Notes: generated by a model not told the origin, from the letters alone. Shown: positions 31,398-45,200, counted from the first letter of the stretch. The stretch is 64,000 nucleotides of DNA from Theodoxus fluviatilis (GCA_034096865.1 JAWQFJ010001269.1:169122-233121), one strand, 5' to 3'. Numbers and translations: made by a program.

Positions 31398-33753
31398 TTA
31401 ACATCATCGTTTGAAGAAAGTGTGCAGATTTGAAACCAGGCACAGGTTAACATCATCGTTTGAAGAAAGTGTGCAGATTTGAAACCAGGCACAGATTGAC
31501 GTCATCGTTTGAAGAAAGTGTGCAGATTTGAAACCAGGCACAGATTGACATCATCGTTTGAAGAAAGTGTGCAGATTTGAAACCAGGCACAGATTGACAT
31601 CATCGTTTGAAGAAAGTGTGCAGATTTGAAACCAGGCACAGATTAACATCATCGTTTGAAGAAAGTGTGCAGATTTGAAACCAGGCACAGATTAACATCA
31701 TCGTTTGAAGAAAGTGTGCAGATTTGAAACCAGGCACAGATTGACATCATCGTTTGAAGAAAGTGTGCAGATTTGAAACCAGGCACAGATTAACATCATC
31801 GTTTGAAGAAAGTGTGCAGATTTGAAACCAGGCACAGATTAACATCATCGTTTGAAGAAAGTGTGCAGATTTGAAACCAGGCACAGGTTAACATCATCGT
31901 TTGAAGAAAGTGTGCAGATTTGAAACCAGGCACAGATTGACATCATTGTTTGAAGAAAGTGTGCAGATTTGAAACCAGGCACAGATTGACATCATCGTTT
32001 GAAGAAAGTGTGCAGATTTGAAACCAGGCACAGATTAACATCATCGTTTGAAGAAAGTGTGCAGATTTGAAACCAGGCACAGATTAACATCATCGTTTGA
32101 AGAAAGTGTGCAGATTTGAAACCAGGCACAGATTAACATCATCGTTTGAAGAAAGTGTGCAGATTTGAAACCAGGCACAGATTGACATCATCGTTTGAAG
32201 AAAGTGTGCAGATTTGAAACCAGGCACAGATTAACATCATCGTTTGAAGAAAGTGTGCAGATTTGAAACCAGGCACAGATTGACATCATCGTTTGAAGAA
32301 AGTGTGCAGATTTGAAACCAGGCACAGATTGACATCATCGTTTGAAGAAAGTGTGCAGATTTGAAACCAGGCACAGATTGACATCATCGTTTGAAGAAAG
32401 TGTGCAGACTTGAAACCAGGCACAAACATCATCGTTTGAAGAAAGTGTGCAGATTTGAAACCAGGCACAGGTTAACATCATCGTTTGAAGAAAGTGTGCA
32501 GATTTGAAACCAGGCACAGGTTGACATCATCGTTTGAAGAAAGTGTGCAGATTTGAAACCAGGCACAGATTAACATCATCGTTTGAAGAAAGTGTGCAGA
32601 TTTGAAACCAGGCACAGATTAACATCATCGTTTGAAGAAAGTGTGCAGCTTTGAAACCAGGCACAGGTTGACATCATCGTTTGAAGAAAGTGTGCAGATT
32701 TGAAACCAGGCACAGGTTAACATCATCGTTTGAAGAAAGTGTGCAGATTTGAAACCAGGCACAGATTGACATCATCGTTTGAAGAAAGTGTGCAGATTTG
32801 AAACCAGGCACAGATTGACATCATCGTTTGAAGAAAGTGTGCAGATTTGAAACCAGGCACAGATTAACATCATCGTTTGAAGAAAGTGTGCAGATTTGAA
32901 ACCAGGCACAGATTGACATCATCGTTTGAAGAAAGTGTGCAGCTTTGAAACCAGGCACAGATTGACATCATCGTTTGAAGAAAGTGTGCAGATTTGAAAC
33001 CAGGCACAGATTGACATCATCGTTTGAAGAAAGTGTGCAGCTTTGAAACCAGGCACAGATTGACATCATCGTTTGAAGAAAGTGTGCAGATTTGAAACCA
33101 GGCACAGATTGACATCATCGTTTGAAGAAAGTGTGCAGATTTGAAACCAGGCACAGATTGACATCATCGTTTGAAGAAAGTGTGCAGATTTGAAACCAGG
33201 CACAGATTGACATCATCGTTTGAAGAAAGTGTGCAGATTTGAAACCAGGCACAGATTAACATCATCGTTTGAAGAAAGTGTGCAGATTTGAAACCAGGCA
33301 CAGATTGACATCATCGTTTGAAGAAAGTGTGCAGATTTGAAACCAGGCACAGATTAACATCATCGTTTGAAGAAAGTGTGCAGATTTGAAACCAGGCACA
33401 GATTGACATCATCGTTTGAAGAAAGTGTGCAGATTTGAAACCAGGCACAGATTGACATCATCGTTTGAAGAAAGTGTGCAGATTTGAAACCAGGCACAGA
33501 TTGACATCATCGTTTGAAGAAAGTGTGCAGATTTGAAACCAGGCACAGATTGACATCATCGTTTGAAGAAAGTGTGCAGATTTGAAACCAGGCACAGATT
33601 GACATCATCGTTTGAAGAAAGTGTGCAGATTTGAAACCAGGCACAGATTAACATCATCGTTTGAAGAAAGTGTGCAGATTTGAAACCAGGCACAGATTGA
33701 CATCATCGTTTGAAGAAAGTGTGCAGATTTGAAACCAGGCACAGATTGACATC
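31398..33753. repeat. 49-bp satellite array
   Basis: About 48 head-to-tail copies of TGACATCATCGTTTGAAGAA, AGTGTGCAGATTTGAAACC, AGGCACAGAT. Units differ chiefly at TTAACA or TTGACA, at AGATTTG or AGCTTTG, and in one shortened unit near 32420 (GCACAAACATC). The array ends abruptly in ACTGCTACTAATGGGAC. Confidence 0.98.
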
Positions 33754-34154
33754 ACTGCTACTAATGGGACAGTACCCAATGGATTCCGCAAAGGTCAAGG
33801 TCGATGAAGTGTACGTGTCCTTCGTGCTGTGGCCACGTGTGCCAGGCGGAGGTGGCGATGTAAGGAGACTTAGGGCTTTCATGGAGGTGGGCCGACTGGA
33901 GGTGGGCCGACTGGAGGTGGGGGCCGCGCCTGGCGGGCTGCGGAACGTGGGCCTTGCAGGAGGCTGGCTGACTGCAGACTCGCTGGGACGCCTCTCTGAG
34001 CCGGGGGAGTGACTGCGGGCAGCACCGGGGGGCTCAGGGCAGTGACGTCCCACCAGTCTGAACACTGGAGGTTGTAGATGCAAGCTAGACTTACCAGTGT
34101 GAACATTGGGAGATCATGTCTTTATTAAGCTCACGCAGCATTTGGATGGGACTG

Positions 34155-34965
34155 GTAAGGGGTGGGAGAGGCAGAGCTGCCGAGAGTGACCTACAGGTCT
34201 GGTCAGGCCGAGGGGCGGGAGAGACAGAGCTGCCCAGAATGACATAGAGCTGCCCAGAGTGTCATACGGGTCTGGTCAGGCCGAGGGGCGAGAGAGACAG
34301 AGCTGCCCAGAGTGTCATACGGGTCTGGTCAGGCCGAGGGGCAGGAGAGACAGAGCTGCCCAGAATGAAATAGAGCTGCCCAGAGTGTCATACGGGTCTG
34401 GTCAGGCCGAGGGGCAGGAGAGACGGAGCTGCCCAGAATGATATACGGGGCTGGTCAGGCCGAGGAGCGGGAGAGACAGAGCTGCCCAGAGTGTCATACG
34501 GGTCTGGTCAGGCCGAGGGGCAGGAGAGACAGAGCTACCCAGAATGACATAGAGCTGCCCAGAGTGTTATACGGGTCTGGTCAGGCCGAGGGGCGGGAGA
34601 GACAGAGCTGCCCAGAGTGACCTACGGGTCTGGTCAAGCCGAGGGGCGGGAGCGACGGAGCTGCCCAGAATGACCTACGGGTCTGGTCAGGCCGAGGGGC
34701 GGGAGAGACAGAGCTGCCCAGAATGACCTACGGGTCTGGTCAGGCCGAGGGGCGGGAGAGATAGAGCTGCCCAGAATGACATACGGGTCTGGTCAGGCCG
34801 AGGGGCAGGAGAGACAGAGCTGCCCAGAATGACATACGGGTCTGGTCAGGCCGAGGGGCAGGAGAGACAGAGCTGCCCAGAATGACATACGGGGCTGGTC
34901 AGGCCGAGGGGCAGGAGAGACAGAGCTGCCCAGAATGACATACGGAGCTGGTCAGGCCGAGGGGC
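34155..34965. repeat. 53-bp minisatellite
   Basis: About 14 units containing GGTCTGGTCAGGCCGAGGGG, GGGAGAGACAGAGCTGCCCA and GAATGACATAC. Several carry an extra 18-bp TAGAGCTGCCCAGAATGACA-like insertion (near 34245, 34370 and 34550). Both TACGGGTCTGG and TACGGGGCTGG variants occur. Confidence 0.96.
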
Positions 34966-35045
34966 GGGCGGGGTGGGAATGTAGAGGAAATGCCGTCCTG
35001 TCAGCGCCAGAGAGCTTCAGCCTTGGGGGGCACAGGGTTGTAGCG

Positions 35046-35083
35046 AGGGTGGGGGAGGGGAGGGGAGGGGAGGGGAGAGGTGG
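35046..35083 (+). repeat. GGGGA repeat, G-quadruplex-prone
   Basis: Five runs of four or more Gs separated by single A (GGGGGAGGGGAGGGGAGGGG). Confidence 0.85.
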
Positions 35084-35089
35084 AGGCCA

Positions 35090-38000
35090 GTGAGGACCCG
35101 GGGTGAGGGGACTGTGCCTGTGCCTGCTGACTGGCCTCGCCTGCGTGGGGTGTGTGTGCTGCTCGCCTGCCTGCCTGCCTAGAGGGAGAGTGGCAGTCCC
35201 TGCAGCTTGTCCTGCACCTTCAGGCGCTCCTGGCTGCGGATGGCTGTGGACTTGGTCAATATTGTGGATAAGAGGTTTTTTACAGTTTTTCTTCGTGTAG
35301 TGACTAATCAGCAAGTTAGTGTTTTTAGTAAATTTTACAGTTCTAACCTGCAGTGTTATTACCAGCATCCATAAGATACAATATCAGCATGCTTTTTTGG
35401 GTCTTTTTTGAGATTGTGCATTCTGCTTGCGAACACTGGTGTCTGTACATACAGTGAGACCTATATGTGAACTGTGACGCGCTAAAACCTTCTGAGTCCT
35501 TCCAAACTGGGTTTACCTTCTCTTCGAAAGCGATTCCGCTGTGGGCCTCCCTGGCTGTGACCAGACCCCCGGTCTTGTACGAAGACCGTCAGCTCTGCTT
35601 CCAAAATTATGCATGGGTCACTGTAACTTCTTTCATCACAATGGGGATATTCATAATTCAGATCCGAAATTTCACTCTGCATTGTATTATGTGATAATCT
35701 TGACATACAAAAATAGAGGTAATTCTTCAAAACTTGTGTGAAAATTTGTTGACAGGCATTCTGCATAGGTGTTTAAATGAGTCGGGTGACTATATTTTTT
35801 ATACCATGTGACATGTTTTATTCCTGTACAAACTTCTCCCATTGTTGGCTCTGTTTCATGTGATTTACAATTATCATGATTCTTAGGACTTCCATTGTCG
35901 AATGAGACTTGTTTGTTATCTTTGTCAGTGGCTTGTACCATATGCATAATCTCATACTATGACAGCTATCCTTGATGTCTCGATTGCCGTTCGTGGTAGG
36001 GCTAGATTGTATTGGTGGAAATAGAAGCACTTGCCCGAAGATTTCCCGTTTGCCACTTGCTGCTACCAAGTCAAAAGCTATTCCAGTAGGAATTCTTCTG
36101 CTAGTCTAAAACCACTCAACCACTACTGCTGCTGCTGCTGCTGCCACCACCTGTCCTGCCGACACTACTCCACGCAGTCCGCTGCCAGAGCTGCAGTTCA
36201 AGTGTTGGTGACCTCGGCACGCTATGGAGTGCACGACATCTGGCGCCGAGAAGCCAGGGAGCAGGAGGAGGAGGACCTGGTCCGGACTGGCTAAGAAGTG
36301 AGGGCACAGCCTCGAGTTTCTACGGTGTAGCTTTCATGGCATTCAGTCGAAAATCTCCCCGAACATTTCACTACCTTGTTTGAGACTGCTTGAGGAAACC
36401 ACTCCTCGTTATTTTGAGAACTGTCTTGTGATCCCCTTAGTTCCTAAAGTCGCTTTCATCCGATTTGTTACCGGCCCAACCAGCACGAGTTGCTCATCTG
36501 TGTTTTTTGTGGTGCAGCTATACGACTCTGTTCTTCCGTTCCTACCAAGGCCTCTGCCGAACTCTGTGCACACGTGTGTGGAAGCGTCAGCACGAGGCAA
36601 GCAATCCAAATTTTTTTCCTTCATGAAACTTTTCCCGTCCAATTTCACATGACAGAAGAAATTCATTTTTCACGTGCTCACCCAAGTTTGAGGCCTGTCC
36701 TTGTCGGCGTCCGATGACAGCGAGCAGACGAGCAGAGTGAAGCGGAACAGAGCTCTGCGTGCTTGCTGTCCGTATGTCTGCGTGCCTCGCTGCCCACTGC
36801 TCCGCGCTGCACGGAAGCGCGGCACCTGGCCGCCAGGTGGTGCGGTGCGGGCGAGAGCAAGACGACTGCCTTAGTGGACAGGCCTGCGTCATCACGCCCT
36901 GCCCTGCCCTGTCCACGCGCCACACTTCACCGCGGAGAACGAAGGAGATGCCTTACCAAATCGGAGTTTCCTGAACCACATCACCCCCGTCTATGCCAAC
37001 GTAAAACACCATATCGGAGTCCAATATGCTAATTGAAACAACACCCAAAGGAGACCGTTTGTCGATTTGTACCTTTGTGTATTTGTATGACGTGACGTAG
37101 ACGCCTGAGGAGCAGCAGCAGTATTTCTAGTAGTCCTGTGTTTCCGCCAAGTGACCTTTCCAGCTAAACACTGTGTAGACTCCACATGCAAATGCGTATT
37201 TTTCCTAATAACACTAGATGTGAAAGCACTCGATGGAAAGGCTCACCAAAGCAGAAAAAGCAAATTATTTATTTTGTGGCAAGTTCTTGGAGCCCATGTT
37301 CTTTCGTTGACAATACAGAGGGACTTTGAATCACCATCGTCGAGAAATATAACAGCCAATCAAAGGGAGTCACTTGGTCTAGTGCGATGGCACGATCTGC
37401 CTGGAGCTTTGTTCCAGGGCTGGTACGGTGTTTTGGTCTGGGCGGTGACAACTGCTCTTGTAGCGTTCCATAGTCAAATGGCGTAAACACGTTTTCCTCC
37501 CATGTACATTTTTGCTCTCCTTCTTACCTTGGGATCGTGACTGGCTCCACCCTAGCTCAGCTGGCTGAGCTGGCTCTGTGTAAGGGGAAGAATGCTCTCT
37601 GCATTTGGTCCTGTGCTATGCTGACGATGACGACGACTGTGACGATGACGGAGGAGGGGGATGGGGCGTGTTTTGCGGACACAAGTCCTCTTGAGAGTAG
37701 CAACCGCGGCGTTGCCTTGTTGACTGTACCTTTCACCTTTCACCTTTTCCCGGGACGGGCCTCATCACAGGGGGCGAGATGCCTGGCAGGTCTCGGCAGC
37801 TCTGCGCTGTAGTGGGCGTGGCTGCCTGATCTGAGCTTGGGGTTTCCCCTGGAACTCTCTTCCTTGCCGACCTCCTATCACCGGCGCTTTGCCCTCCTGC
37901 AAGGCCCTGCCCTCTGCGTTGTCGCCCTCCCTACACTGTGTATTCATGCCTGTGACTTGTAAAAATCTTGGTATCTACTTCACTGTAAAAAAATTGGCTC

Positions 38001-38750
38001 CTGACACTTAAAGTACCCTGTTGAATATACGGACACCCACTGTAAAAACCGTCACTTGATTTTTTGAAAACAAAAGAAGAAGAAAAATGTCACTGCAAAA
38101 TATTTGAACACCTCTGCTATACATGTGAATGCTCGATAAAAACTGGAATTTGAAAATGGCCGGGATATTTCATAGAAGTTGTGATGTCAGTTGTTCCGGA
38201 GCCACAGATGTGTGCAGACTGGATGTCGGTTTGCCACTGGCCGTGTCTGGCGGCAGGGCTCTCTGTCTGCCTGACTGCCTGTCTGCTAAGGCCGATTCCA
38301 TCTAGACAGCCTGCTCGTAAGCCACTACGAAATATGGCGTAAGTTTACCGGAAAAAAGAGAGAAGAGAAATTAATAAAACCTTTGTTACAGGGTATAGAA
38401 GGTCTAATTTTAAGAAAAACAAACAACTTGTTACATAGTTTTGTGAATAATCTAGATGTAGGAACATCTAGAAATTTTTCACGGTATTTGGTCAGCAGAT
38501 GTTTCCATATGGAACAGATAGGGAGTAAACTTGTTTTGAATTATTAACCTGAATAAAGGTCCTTTGGCGAAAAAGGTGTGTTTGGTTGTTCCTTTATTTG
38601 TACTGTCTGAAAGTTGCCATCAACAACATTGCCTCGACAAGTAGACCTCTGCCGCCGCCTCTACCTCCTTCCTCCACCACAACTAGCACTGCCGTAGTAA
38701 TGTCACTGTCACCATTGCATAGCTGCCACAACAGCTGCTACCATCTGTAA
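35090..38750. other. unique sequence, no gene seen
   Basis: No coding exon or RNA gene recognised. A (CTG)6 run is at 36124-36144. AATAAA hexamers occur at 38373-38378 and 38552-38557. The second is followed by a GT-rich stretch (AAGGTGTGTTTGGTTGTTCC), the usual arrangement of a functional poly(A) site, but its gene is unknown. Confidence 0.5.
38552..38557 (+). terminator. candidate poly(A) signal
   Basis: AATAAA with a GT-rich element 20-40 bases downstream. It is on the AMD1 strand but about 11.7 kb past the AMD1 stop, so a link to AMD1 would require a very long 3-prime UTR. It could belong to an unrecognised transcript or an old retroposon. Confidence 0.35.
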
Positions 38751-38754
38751 GACT

Positions 38755-40334
38755 AGTACTACTACTACCACCACCACTAGTAGTACTACTACCTCCACCA
38801 CTGGTACTACTACTACCTCCACCACTACTACTACTACTACCTCCACCACCAGTACTACTACTACCTCCACCACTAGTACTACTACTGCCTCCACCACCAG
38901 TACTACTACTACCTCCACCACTACTACTACTACCTTCACCACTAGTGCTACTACTACCTCCACCACTAGTTCTACTACTACCTCCACCACTACTACTACT
39001 ACTGCCTCCACCACTAGTTCTACTACTACCTCCACCACTAGTACTACTACTGCCTCCACCACCAGTACTACTACTACCTCCACCACTACTACTACTACCT
39101 TCACCACTAGTGCTACTACTACCTCCACCACTAGTGCTACTACTACCTCCACCACTAGTGCTACTACTACCTCCACCACTAGTTCTACTACTACCTCCAC
39201 CACTAGTACTACTACTACCTCCACCACTAGTACTACTACTACCTCCACCACTAGTACTACTACTACCTCCACCATTAGTACTACTACTACCTCCACCACT
39301 AGTACTACTACTACCTCCACCACCAGTACTACTACCACCACCACTAGTACTACTACTACCTCCACCACTAGTACTACTACTACCTCCACCACTAGTACTA
39401 CTGCCTCCACCACTAGTACTACTACCTCCACCACTAGTACTACTACCTCCACCACTAGTACTACTACTACCTCCACCACTAGTACTACTACTACCTCCAC
39501 CACTAGTACTACTACTCCCACCACCACTAGTACTACTACTACCTCCACCACTAGTGCTACTACTACCTCCACCACTAGTACTACTACTACCTCCACCACT
39601 AGTACTACTACTACCTCCACCACTACTACTACTACTACCTCCACCGCTAGTGCTACTACTACCTCCACCCCTAGTACTACTACTACCTCCACCACTAGTA
39701 CTACTACTGCCTCCACCACTAGTACTACTACTACCTCCACCACTAGTACTACTACTACCTCCACCACTAGTACTACTACCACCACCACTAGTACTACTAC
39801 CACCACCATTAGTACTACTACCTCCACCACTAGTACTACTACTGCCTCCACCACTAGTACTATTACTGCCTCCACCACTAGTACTACTACTACCTCCACC
39901 ACTAGTACTACTACTGCCTCCACCACTAGTACTACTACTGCCTCCACCACTAGTACTACTACTATCACCACCACTAGTACTACTACTGCCTCCACCACTA
40001 GTACTACTACTGCCTCCACCACTAGTACTACTACTGCCTCCACCACTAGTACGACTACTATCACCACCACTAGTACTACTACTGCCTCCACCACTAGTAC
40101 TACTACTGCCTCCACCACTAGTACTACTACTGCCTCCACCACTAGTACTACTACTACCACCACTACTAGTACTACTACCTCCACCACTAGTACTACTACT
40201 ACCTCCACCACTAGACCTACTACTACCTCCACCACTAGTACTACTACTACCTCCACCACTAGTACTACTACTCCCACCACCACTAGTACTACTACTCCCA
40301 CCACCACTAGTACTACTACTACCTCCACAACTAG
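38755..40334. repeat. 24-bp TAC satellite, block 1
   Basis: The unit is CTCCACCACTAGTACTACTACTAC, written here as CTCCACCACTAGTACT plus ACTACTAC. Variable TAC numbers and CTCC/GCC/ACC changes occur. Each unit has an ACTAGT and an AGTACT palindrome. Four of six frames have no stop, which gives false LLLPPPLV, VVVLVVEV, STSGGGSS and STTTTSTT proteins. Confidence 0.98.
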
Positions 40335-41146
40335 ATCATGAAGCCTTCGCGGTGAACAAGTCCACAATGCAAAACTGCTGTAGTGACATCAAGGAATGGA
40401 TGTCGGCCAATCACCTCAAACTCAATGAAGACAAGACTGAAGTGATTCTCATTGGTAGGGAAAAAAGCAGGCAATTGATCAGAGAAACACATATTAACAT
40501 AGCGGGGGCGAACATAGCATTTGCCACAAGTGCGAAATATCTCGGGGTCATGTTAGATCAAAACTTGTCATCAGACCCCCAAATTCGTAAAATCATCTCC
40601 TCAGGCTACATGCACCTACACCGCATTTGGAGTATCAGGGATTGTCTGACTGAAAAGACTGCAGCAGCCCTGGTGGTGACTCTTGTGTTGTCCCATCTTG
40701 ATTACTGCAACAGTCTGCTGACTGCTGCAACCAACGGTCAATTGCAGAAACTTCAGCGTCTTCAGAATTCTGCAGCTAGGGTAGTGAAGCGACTGCCGAG
40801 GTGGGCTCGCATAACCCCTGTTCTCAGTGACCTTCATTGGCTTCCAGTTCGCCAACGGGTGGAATTTAAGACCCTCTCCATCGTGTTTAAGTGTGAAACT
40901 GGTGAAGCCCCAACCTACCTCGGAGAACTCCTTAGACCTCACAACCCCACAAGGAATCTCCGTTCCTCAAAAAGAAGACTATTGATTGTCCCACAAACAA
41001 GGTTACGGAGCTTCGGTGACCGCTCCTTCAGCGTTGTTGGACCGAGACTCTGGAACCAACTTCCTGAGGGTCTGAGGGTTAGTCCATCCTTGGCCGCATT
41101 TAAAACTGGCCTCAAAACTTTTTTATTTCGTCTTGTCGCGCCATGA
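40335..41146 (+). pseudogene. non-LTR retrotransposon reverse transcriptase, 5-prime-truncated (copy 1)
   Basis: About 270 codons in one open frame to TGA at 41144-41146. The product has SDIKEWMSANHLKLNEDKTE, KYLGVMLDQNL, LSHLDYCNSLLTAA, LQRLQNSAARVVKR, DLHWLPVRQRVEFK, and near the end VVGPRLWNQLPEGLR and FKTGLKTFLF. This set is typical of the RT C-terminal region of the L2/CR1 group. The palm motif with the catalytic YADD and everything before it is missing, as expected for 5-prime truncation during target-primed reverse transcription. The frame is intact from the satellite junction on, which suggests recent insertion or few mutations. The upstream LLLPPPLV run fused to it in frame is satellite. 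Confidence 0.9.
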
Positions 41147-41199
41147 GCATGTTTATCGTGATAATGGCGCAGTAAAAAATGAAAATACATACATACATA
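41138..41199 (+). mobile_element. 3-prime end of retrotransposon copy 1: stem-loop and ACAT tail
   Basis: GCGCCAT (41138-41144) can pair with ATGGCGC (41164-41170), giving a 7-bp stem around the stop codon. After AGTAAAAAATGAAAAT comes (ACAT)n up to TAG, where TAC satellite begins. A 3-prime stem-loop followed by a short tandem tail is a known feature of L2/CR1-type elements, where it is read by the reverse transcriptase. Confidence 0.75.
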
Positions 41200-42015
41200 G
41201 TACTACTACTACCTCCACCACTGGTACTACTGCTACCATCACCACTTCTACTACTACTACCTCCACTACTAGTACTACTACTACCTCCACCACTAGTACT
41301 ACTACTATCACCACCACTAGTACTACTACTACCTCCACCACTAGTACTACTACTACCTCCACCACTAGTACTACTACTGCCTCCACCACTAGTACTACTA
41401 CTACCTCCACCACTAGTACTACTACTATCACCACTACTAGTACAACTACTACCTCCACCACTAGTACTACTACTACATCCACCACTAGTACTACTACTAC
41501 CACCACACTAATACTACTACTACCTCCACCCCTACTACTACTACTACTACTACCTCCACCACTAGTACTACTACTACCTCCACCACTAGTACTACTACTA
41601 CCTTCACCACTAGTACTACTACTGCCTCCACCACTAGTACTACTACTATCACCACCACTAGTACTACTACTACCTTGACCACTAGTACTACTACTATCAC
41701 CACCACTAGTACTACTACTACCTCCACCACTAGTACTACTACTACCTCCACCACTAGTACTACTACTACCTCCACCACTAGTACTACTACTACCTCCACC
41801 ATTAGTACTACTACTACTACCACCACTACTAGTACTACTACTATCACCACCACTAGTACTACTACTACCACCACTACTAGTACTACTACTATCACCACCA
41901 CTAGTACTACTACTACCACCACTACTAGTACTACTACTATCACCACCAGTAGTACTACTACTACCACCACTACTTGTACTACTACTACCTCCACCACTAG
42001 TACTATTATAGTTTT
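41200..42015. repeat. 24-bp TAC satellite, block 2
   Basis: Same family as block 1, rich in ACTATCACCACCACTAGT variants. It lies between the two retrotransposon fragments. Confidence 0.97.
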
Positions 42016-42020
42016 ATACC

Positions 42021-42230
42021 ATAGCCGATGCTGACATAGCATTTTCCGCCGGTGTGAAATACCTCTGCGTCAAATTAGATCAGAACTTATCAGCAGTGCT
42101 CCAAGTTCGTCAAATCATCTCCGCGGAACATATACACCTTCGCCGTATATGGAGTGTTAGAGATTGCCTGATAGAGAACACTGCAGCAACTCTGGTTGTG
42201 ACTCTCATCTTGTCGCTTCTTGACTACTGC
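42021..42230 (+). pseudogene. reverse transcriptase copy 2, left part
   Basis: Encodes IADADIAFSAGVKYLCVKLDQ through LSLLDYCNS, collinear with copy 1 (AGANIAFATSAKYLGVMLDQ through LSHLDYCNS). The frame is open until the tandem array interrupts it. The 5-prime end begins later than copy 1, so it is an independent truncation or deletion. Confidence 0.88.
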
Positions 42231-45200
42231 AATAGCCTTCTAACTGCAGCAACTAGTGGCCAGATACAGAGACTGCAATAGCCTTCTAACTGCAGCAACT
42301 AGTGGGCAGATACAGAGACTGCAACAGCCTTCTAACTGCAGCAACTAGTGGGCAGGTACAGAGACTGCAACAGCCTTCTAACTGCAGCAACTAGTGGGCA
42401 GATACAGAGACTGCAATAGCCTTCTAACTGCAGCAACTAGTGGGCAGATACAGAGACTGCAATGGCCTTCTAACTGCAGCAACTAGTGGCCAGATACAGA
42501 GACTGCAATAGCATTCTAACTGCAGCAACTAGAGGCAGATACAGAGGCAATGGCCTTCTAACTGCAGCAACTAGTGGGCAGATACAGAGACTGCAATAGC
42601 CTTCTAACTGCAGCAACTAGTGGGCAGATACAGAGACTGCAATAGCATTCTAACTGCAGCAACTAGTGGGCAGATACAGAGACTGCAATAGCATTCTAAC
42701 TGCAGCAACTAGTGGCCAGATACAGAGACTGCAATAGCCTTCTAACAGCAGCAACTAGTGGGCAGATACAGAGACTGCAATAGCCTTCTAACTGCAGCAA
42801 CTAGTGGGCAGATACAGAGACTGCAATAGCCTTCTAACTGCAGCAACTAGTGGGCAGATACAGAGACTGCAATAGCCTTCTAACTGCAGCAACTAGTGGG
42901 CAGATACAGAGACTGCATTAGCATTCTAACTGCAGCAACTAGTGGGCAGATACAGAGACTGCAATAGCATTCTAACTGCAGCAACTAGTGGGCAGATACA
43001 GAGACTGCAATAGCATTCTAACTGCAGCAACTAGTGGGCAGATACAGAGACTGCAATAGCATTCTAACTGCAGCAACTAGTGGGCAGATACAGAGACTGC
43101 AATAGCATTCTAACTGCAGCAACTAGTGGCCAGATACAGAGACTGCAATAGCCTTCTAACTGCAGCTACTAGTGGGCAGATACAGAGACTGCAATAGCAT
43201 TCTAACTGCAGCAACTAGTGGGCAGATACAGAGACTGCAACAGCCTTCTAACTGCAGCAACTAGTGGGCAGATACAGAGACTGCAATAGCCTTCTAACTG
43301 CAGCAACTAGTGGGCAGATACAGAGACTGCAATAGCCTTCTAACTGCAGCAACTAGTGGGCAGATACAGAGACTGCAATAGCCTTCTAACTGCAGCAAGT
43401 AGAGGGCAGATACAGAGACTGCAATAGCCTTCTAACTGCAGCAACTAGTGGGCAGATACAGAGACTGCAATGGCCTTCTAACTGCAGCAACTAGTGGGCA
43501 GATACAGAGACTGCAATAGCATTCTAACTGCAGCAACTAGTGGGCAGATACAGAGACTGCAATAGCCTTCTAACTGCAGCAACTAGTGGGCAGATACAGA
43601 GACTGCAATGGCCTTCTAACTGCAGCAACTAGTGGGCAGATACAGAGACTGCAATAGCCTTCTAACTGCAGCAACTAGTGGGCAGATACAGAGACTGCAA
43701 TAGCCTTCTAACTGCAGCAACTAGTGGGCAGATACAGAGACTGCAATAGCCTTCTAACTGCAGCAACTAGTGGGCAGATACAGAGACTGCAATAGCATTC
43801 TAACTGCAGCAACTAGTGGGCAGATACAGAGACTGCAATAGCCTTCTAACTGCAGCAACTAGTGGGCAGATACAGAGACTGCAATGGCCTTCTAACTGCA
43901 GCAACTAGTGGGCAGATACAGAGACTGCAATAGCATTCTAACTGCAGCAACTAGTGGGCAGATACAGAGACTGCAATAGCCTTCTAACTGCAGCAACTAG
44001 TGGGCAGATACAGAGACTGCAATAGCCTTCTAACTGCAGCAACTAGTGGGCAGATACAGAGACTGCAATAGCCTTCTAACTGCAGCAACTAGTGGGCAGA
44101 TACAGAGACTGCAATAGCCTTCTAACTGCAGCAACTAGTGGGCAGATACAGAGACTGCAATAGCATTCTAACTGCAGCAACTAGTGGGCAGATACAGAGA
44201 CTGCAATAGCCTTCTAACTGCAGCAACTAGTGGGCAGATACAGAGACTGCAATAGCCTTCTAACTGCAGCAACTAGTGGGCAGATACAGAGACTGCAATG
44301 GCCTTCTAACTGCAGCAACTAGTGGGCAGATACAGAGACTGCAATAGCATTCTAACTGCAGCAACTAGTGGGCAGATACAGAGACTGCAATAGCATTCTA
44401 ACTGCAGCAACTAGTGGGCAGATACAGAGACTGCAATAGCCTTCTAACTGCAGCAACTAGTGGGCAGATACAGAGACTGCAATGGCCTTCTAACTGCAGC
44501 AACTAGTGGGCAGATACAGAGACTGCAATGGCCTTCTAACTGCAGCAACTAGTGGGCAGATACAGAGACTGCAATAGCATTCTAACTGCAGCAACTAGTG
44601 GGCAGATACAGAGACTGCAATAGCCTTCTAACTGCAGCAACTAGTGGGCAGATACAGAGACTGCAACAGCCTTCTAACTGCAGCAACTAGTGGGCAGATA
44701 CAGAGACTGCAATGGCCTTCTAACTGCAGCAACTAGTGGGCAGATACAGAGACTGCAACAGCCTTCTAACTGCAGCAACTAGTGGGCAGATACAGAGACT
44801 GCAATAGCCTTCTAACTGCAGCAACTAGTGGGCAGATACAGAGACTGCAACAGCCTTCTAACTGCAGCAACTAGTGGGCAGATACAGAGACTGCAATAGC
44901 CTTCTAACTGCAGCAACTAGTGGGCAGATGCAGAGACTGCAATAGCCTTCTAACTGCAGCAACTAGTGGGCAGATACAGAGACTGCAATAGCCTTCTAAC
45001 TGCAGCAACTAGTGGGCAGATACAGAGACTGCAATAGCCTTCTAACTGCAGCAACTAGTGGGCAAATACAGAGACTGCAATAGCCTTCTAACTGCAGCAA
45101 CTAGTGGCCATTTACAGAGACTGCAATAGCATTCTAACTGCAGCAACTAGTGGGCAGATACAGAGACTGCAATAGCATTCTAACTGCAGCAACTAGTGGG

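Noticed and set aside
33710..34106. Short frames on both strands just after the 49-bp array
   Set aside because: They begin within satellite sequence, overlap on opposite strands and match no family I recognise.
38945..40334. LLLPPPLV repeat domain fused in frame to the reverse transcriptase tail
   Set aside because: The fusion point is exactly the satellite/element junction. The repeat part is satellite, and the element is simply 5-prime-truncated there.
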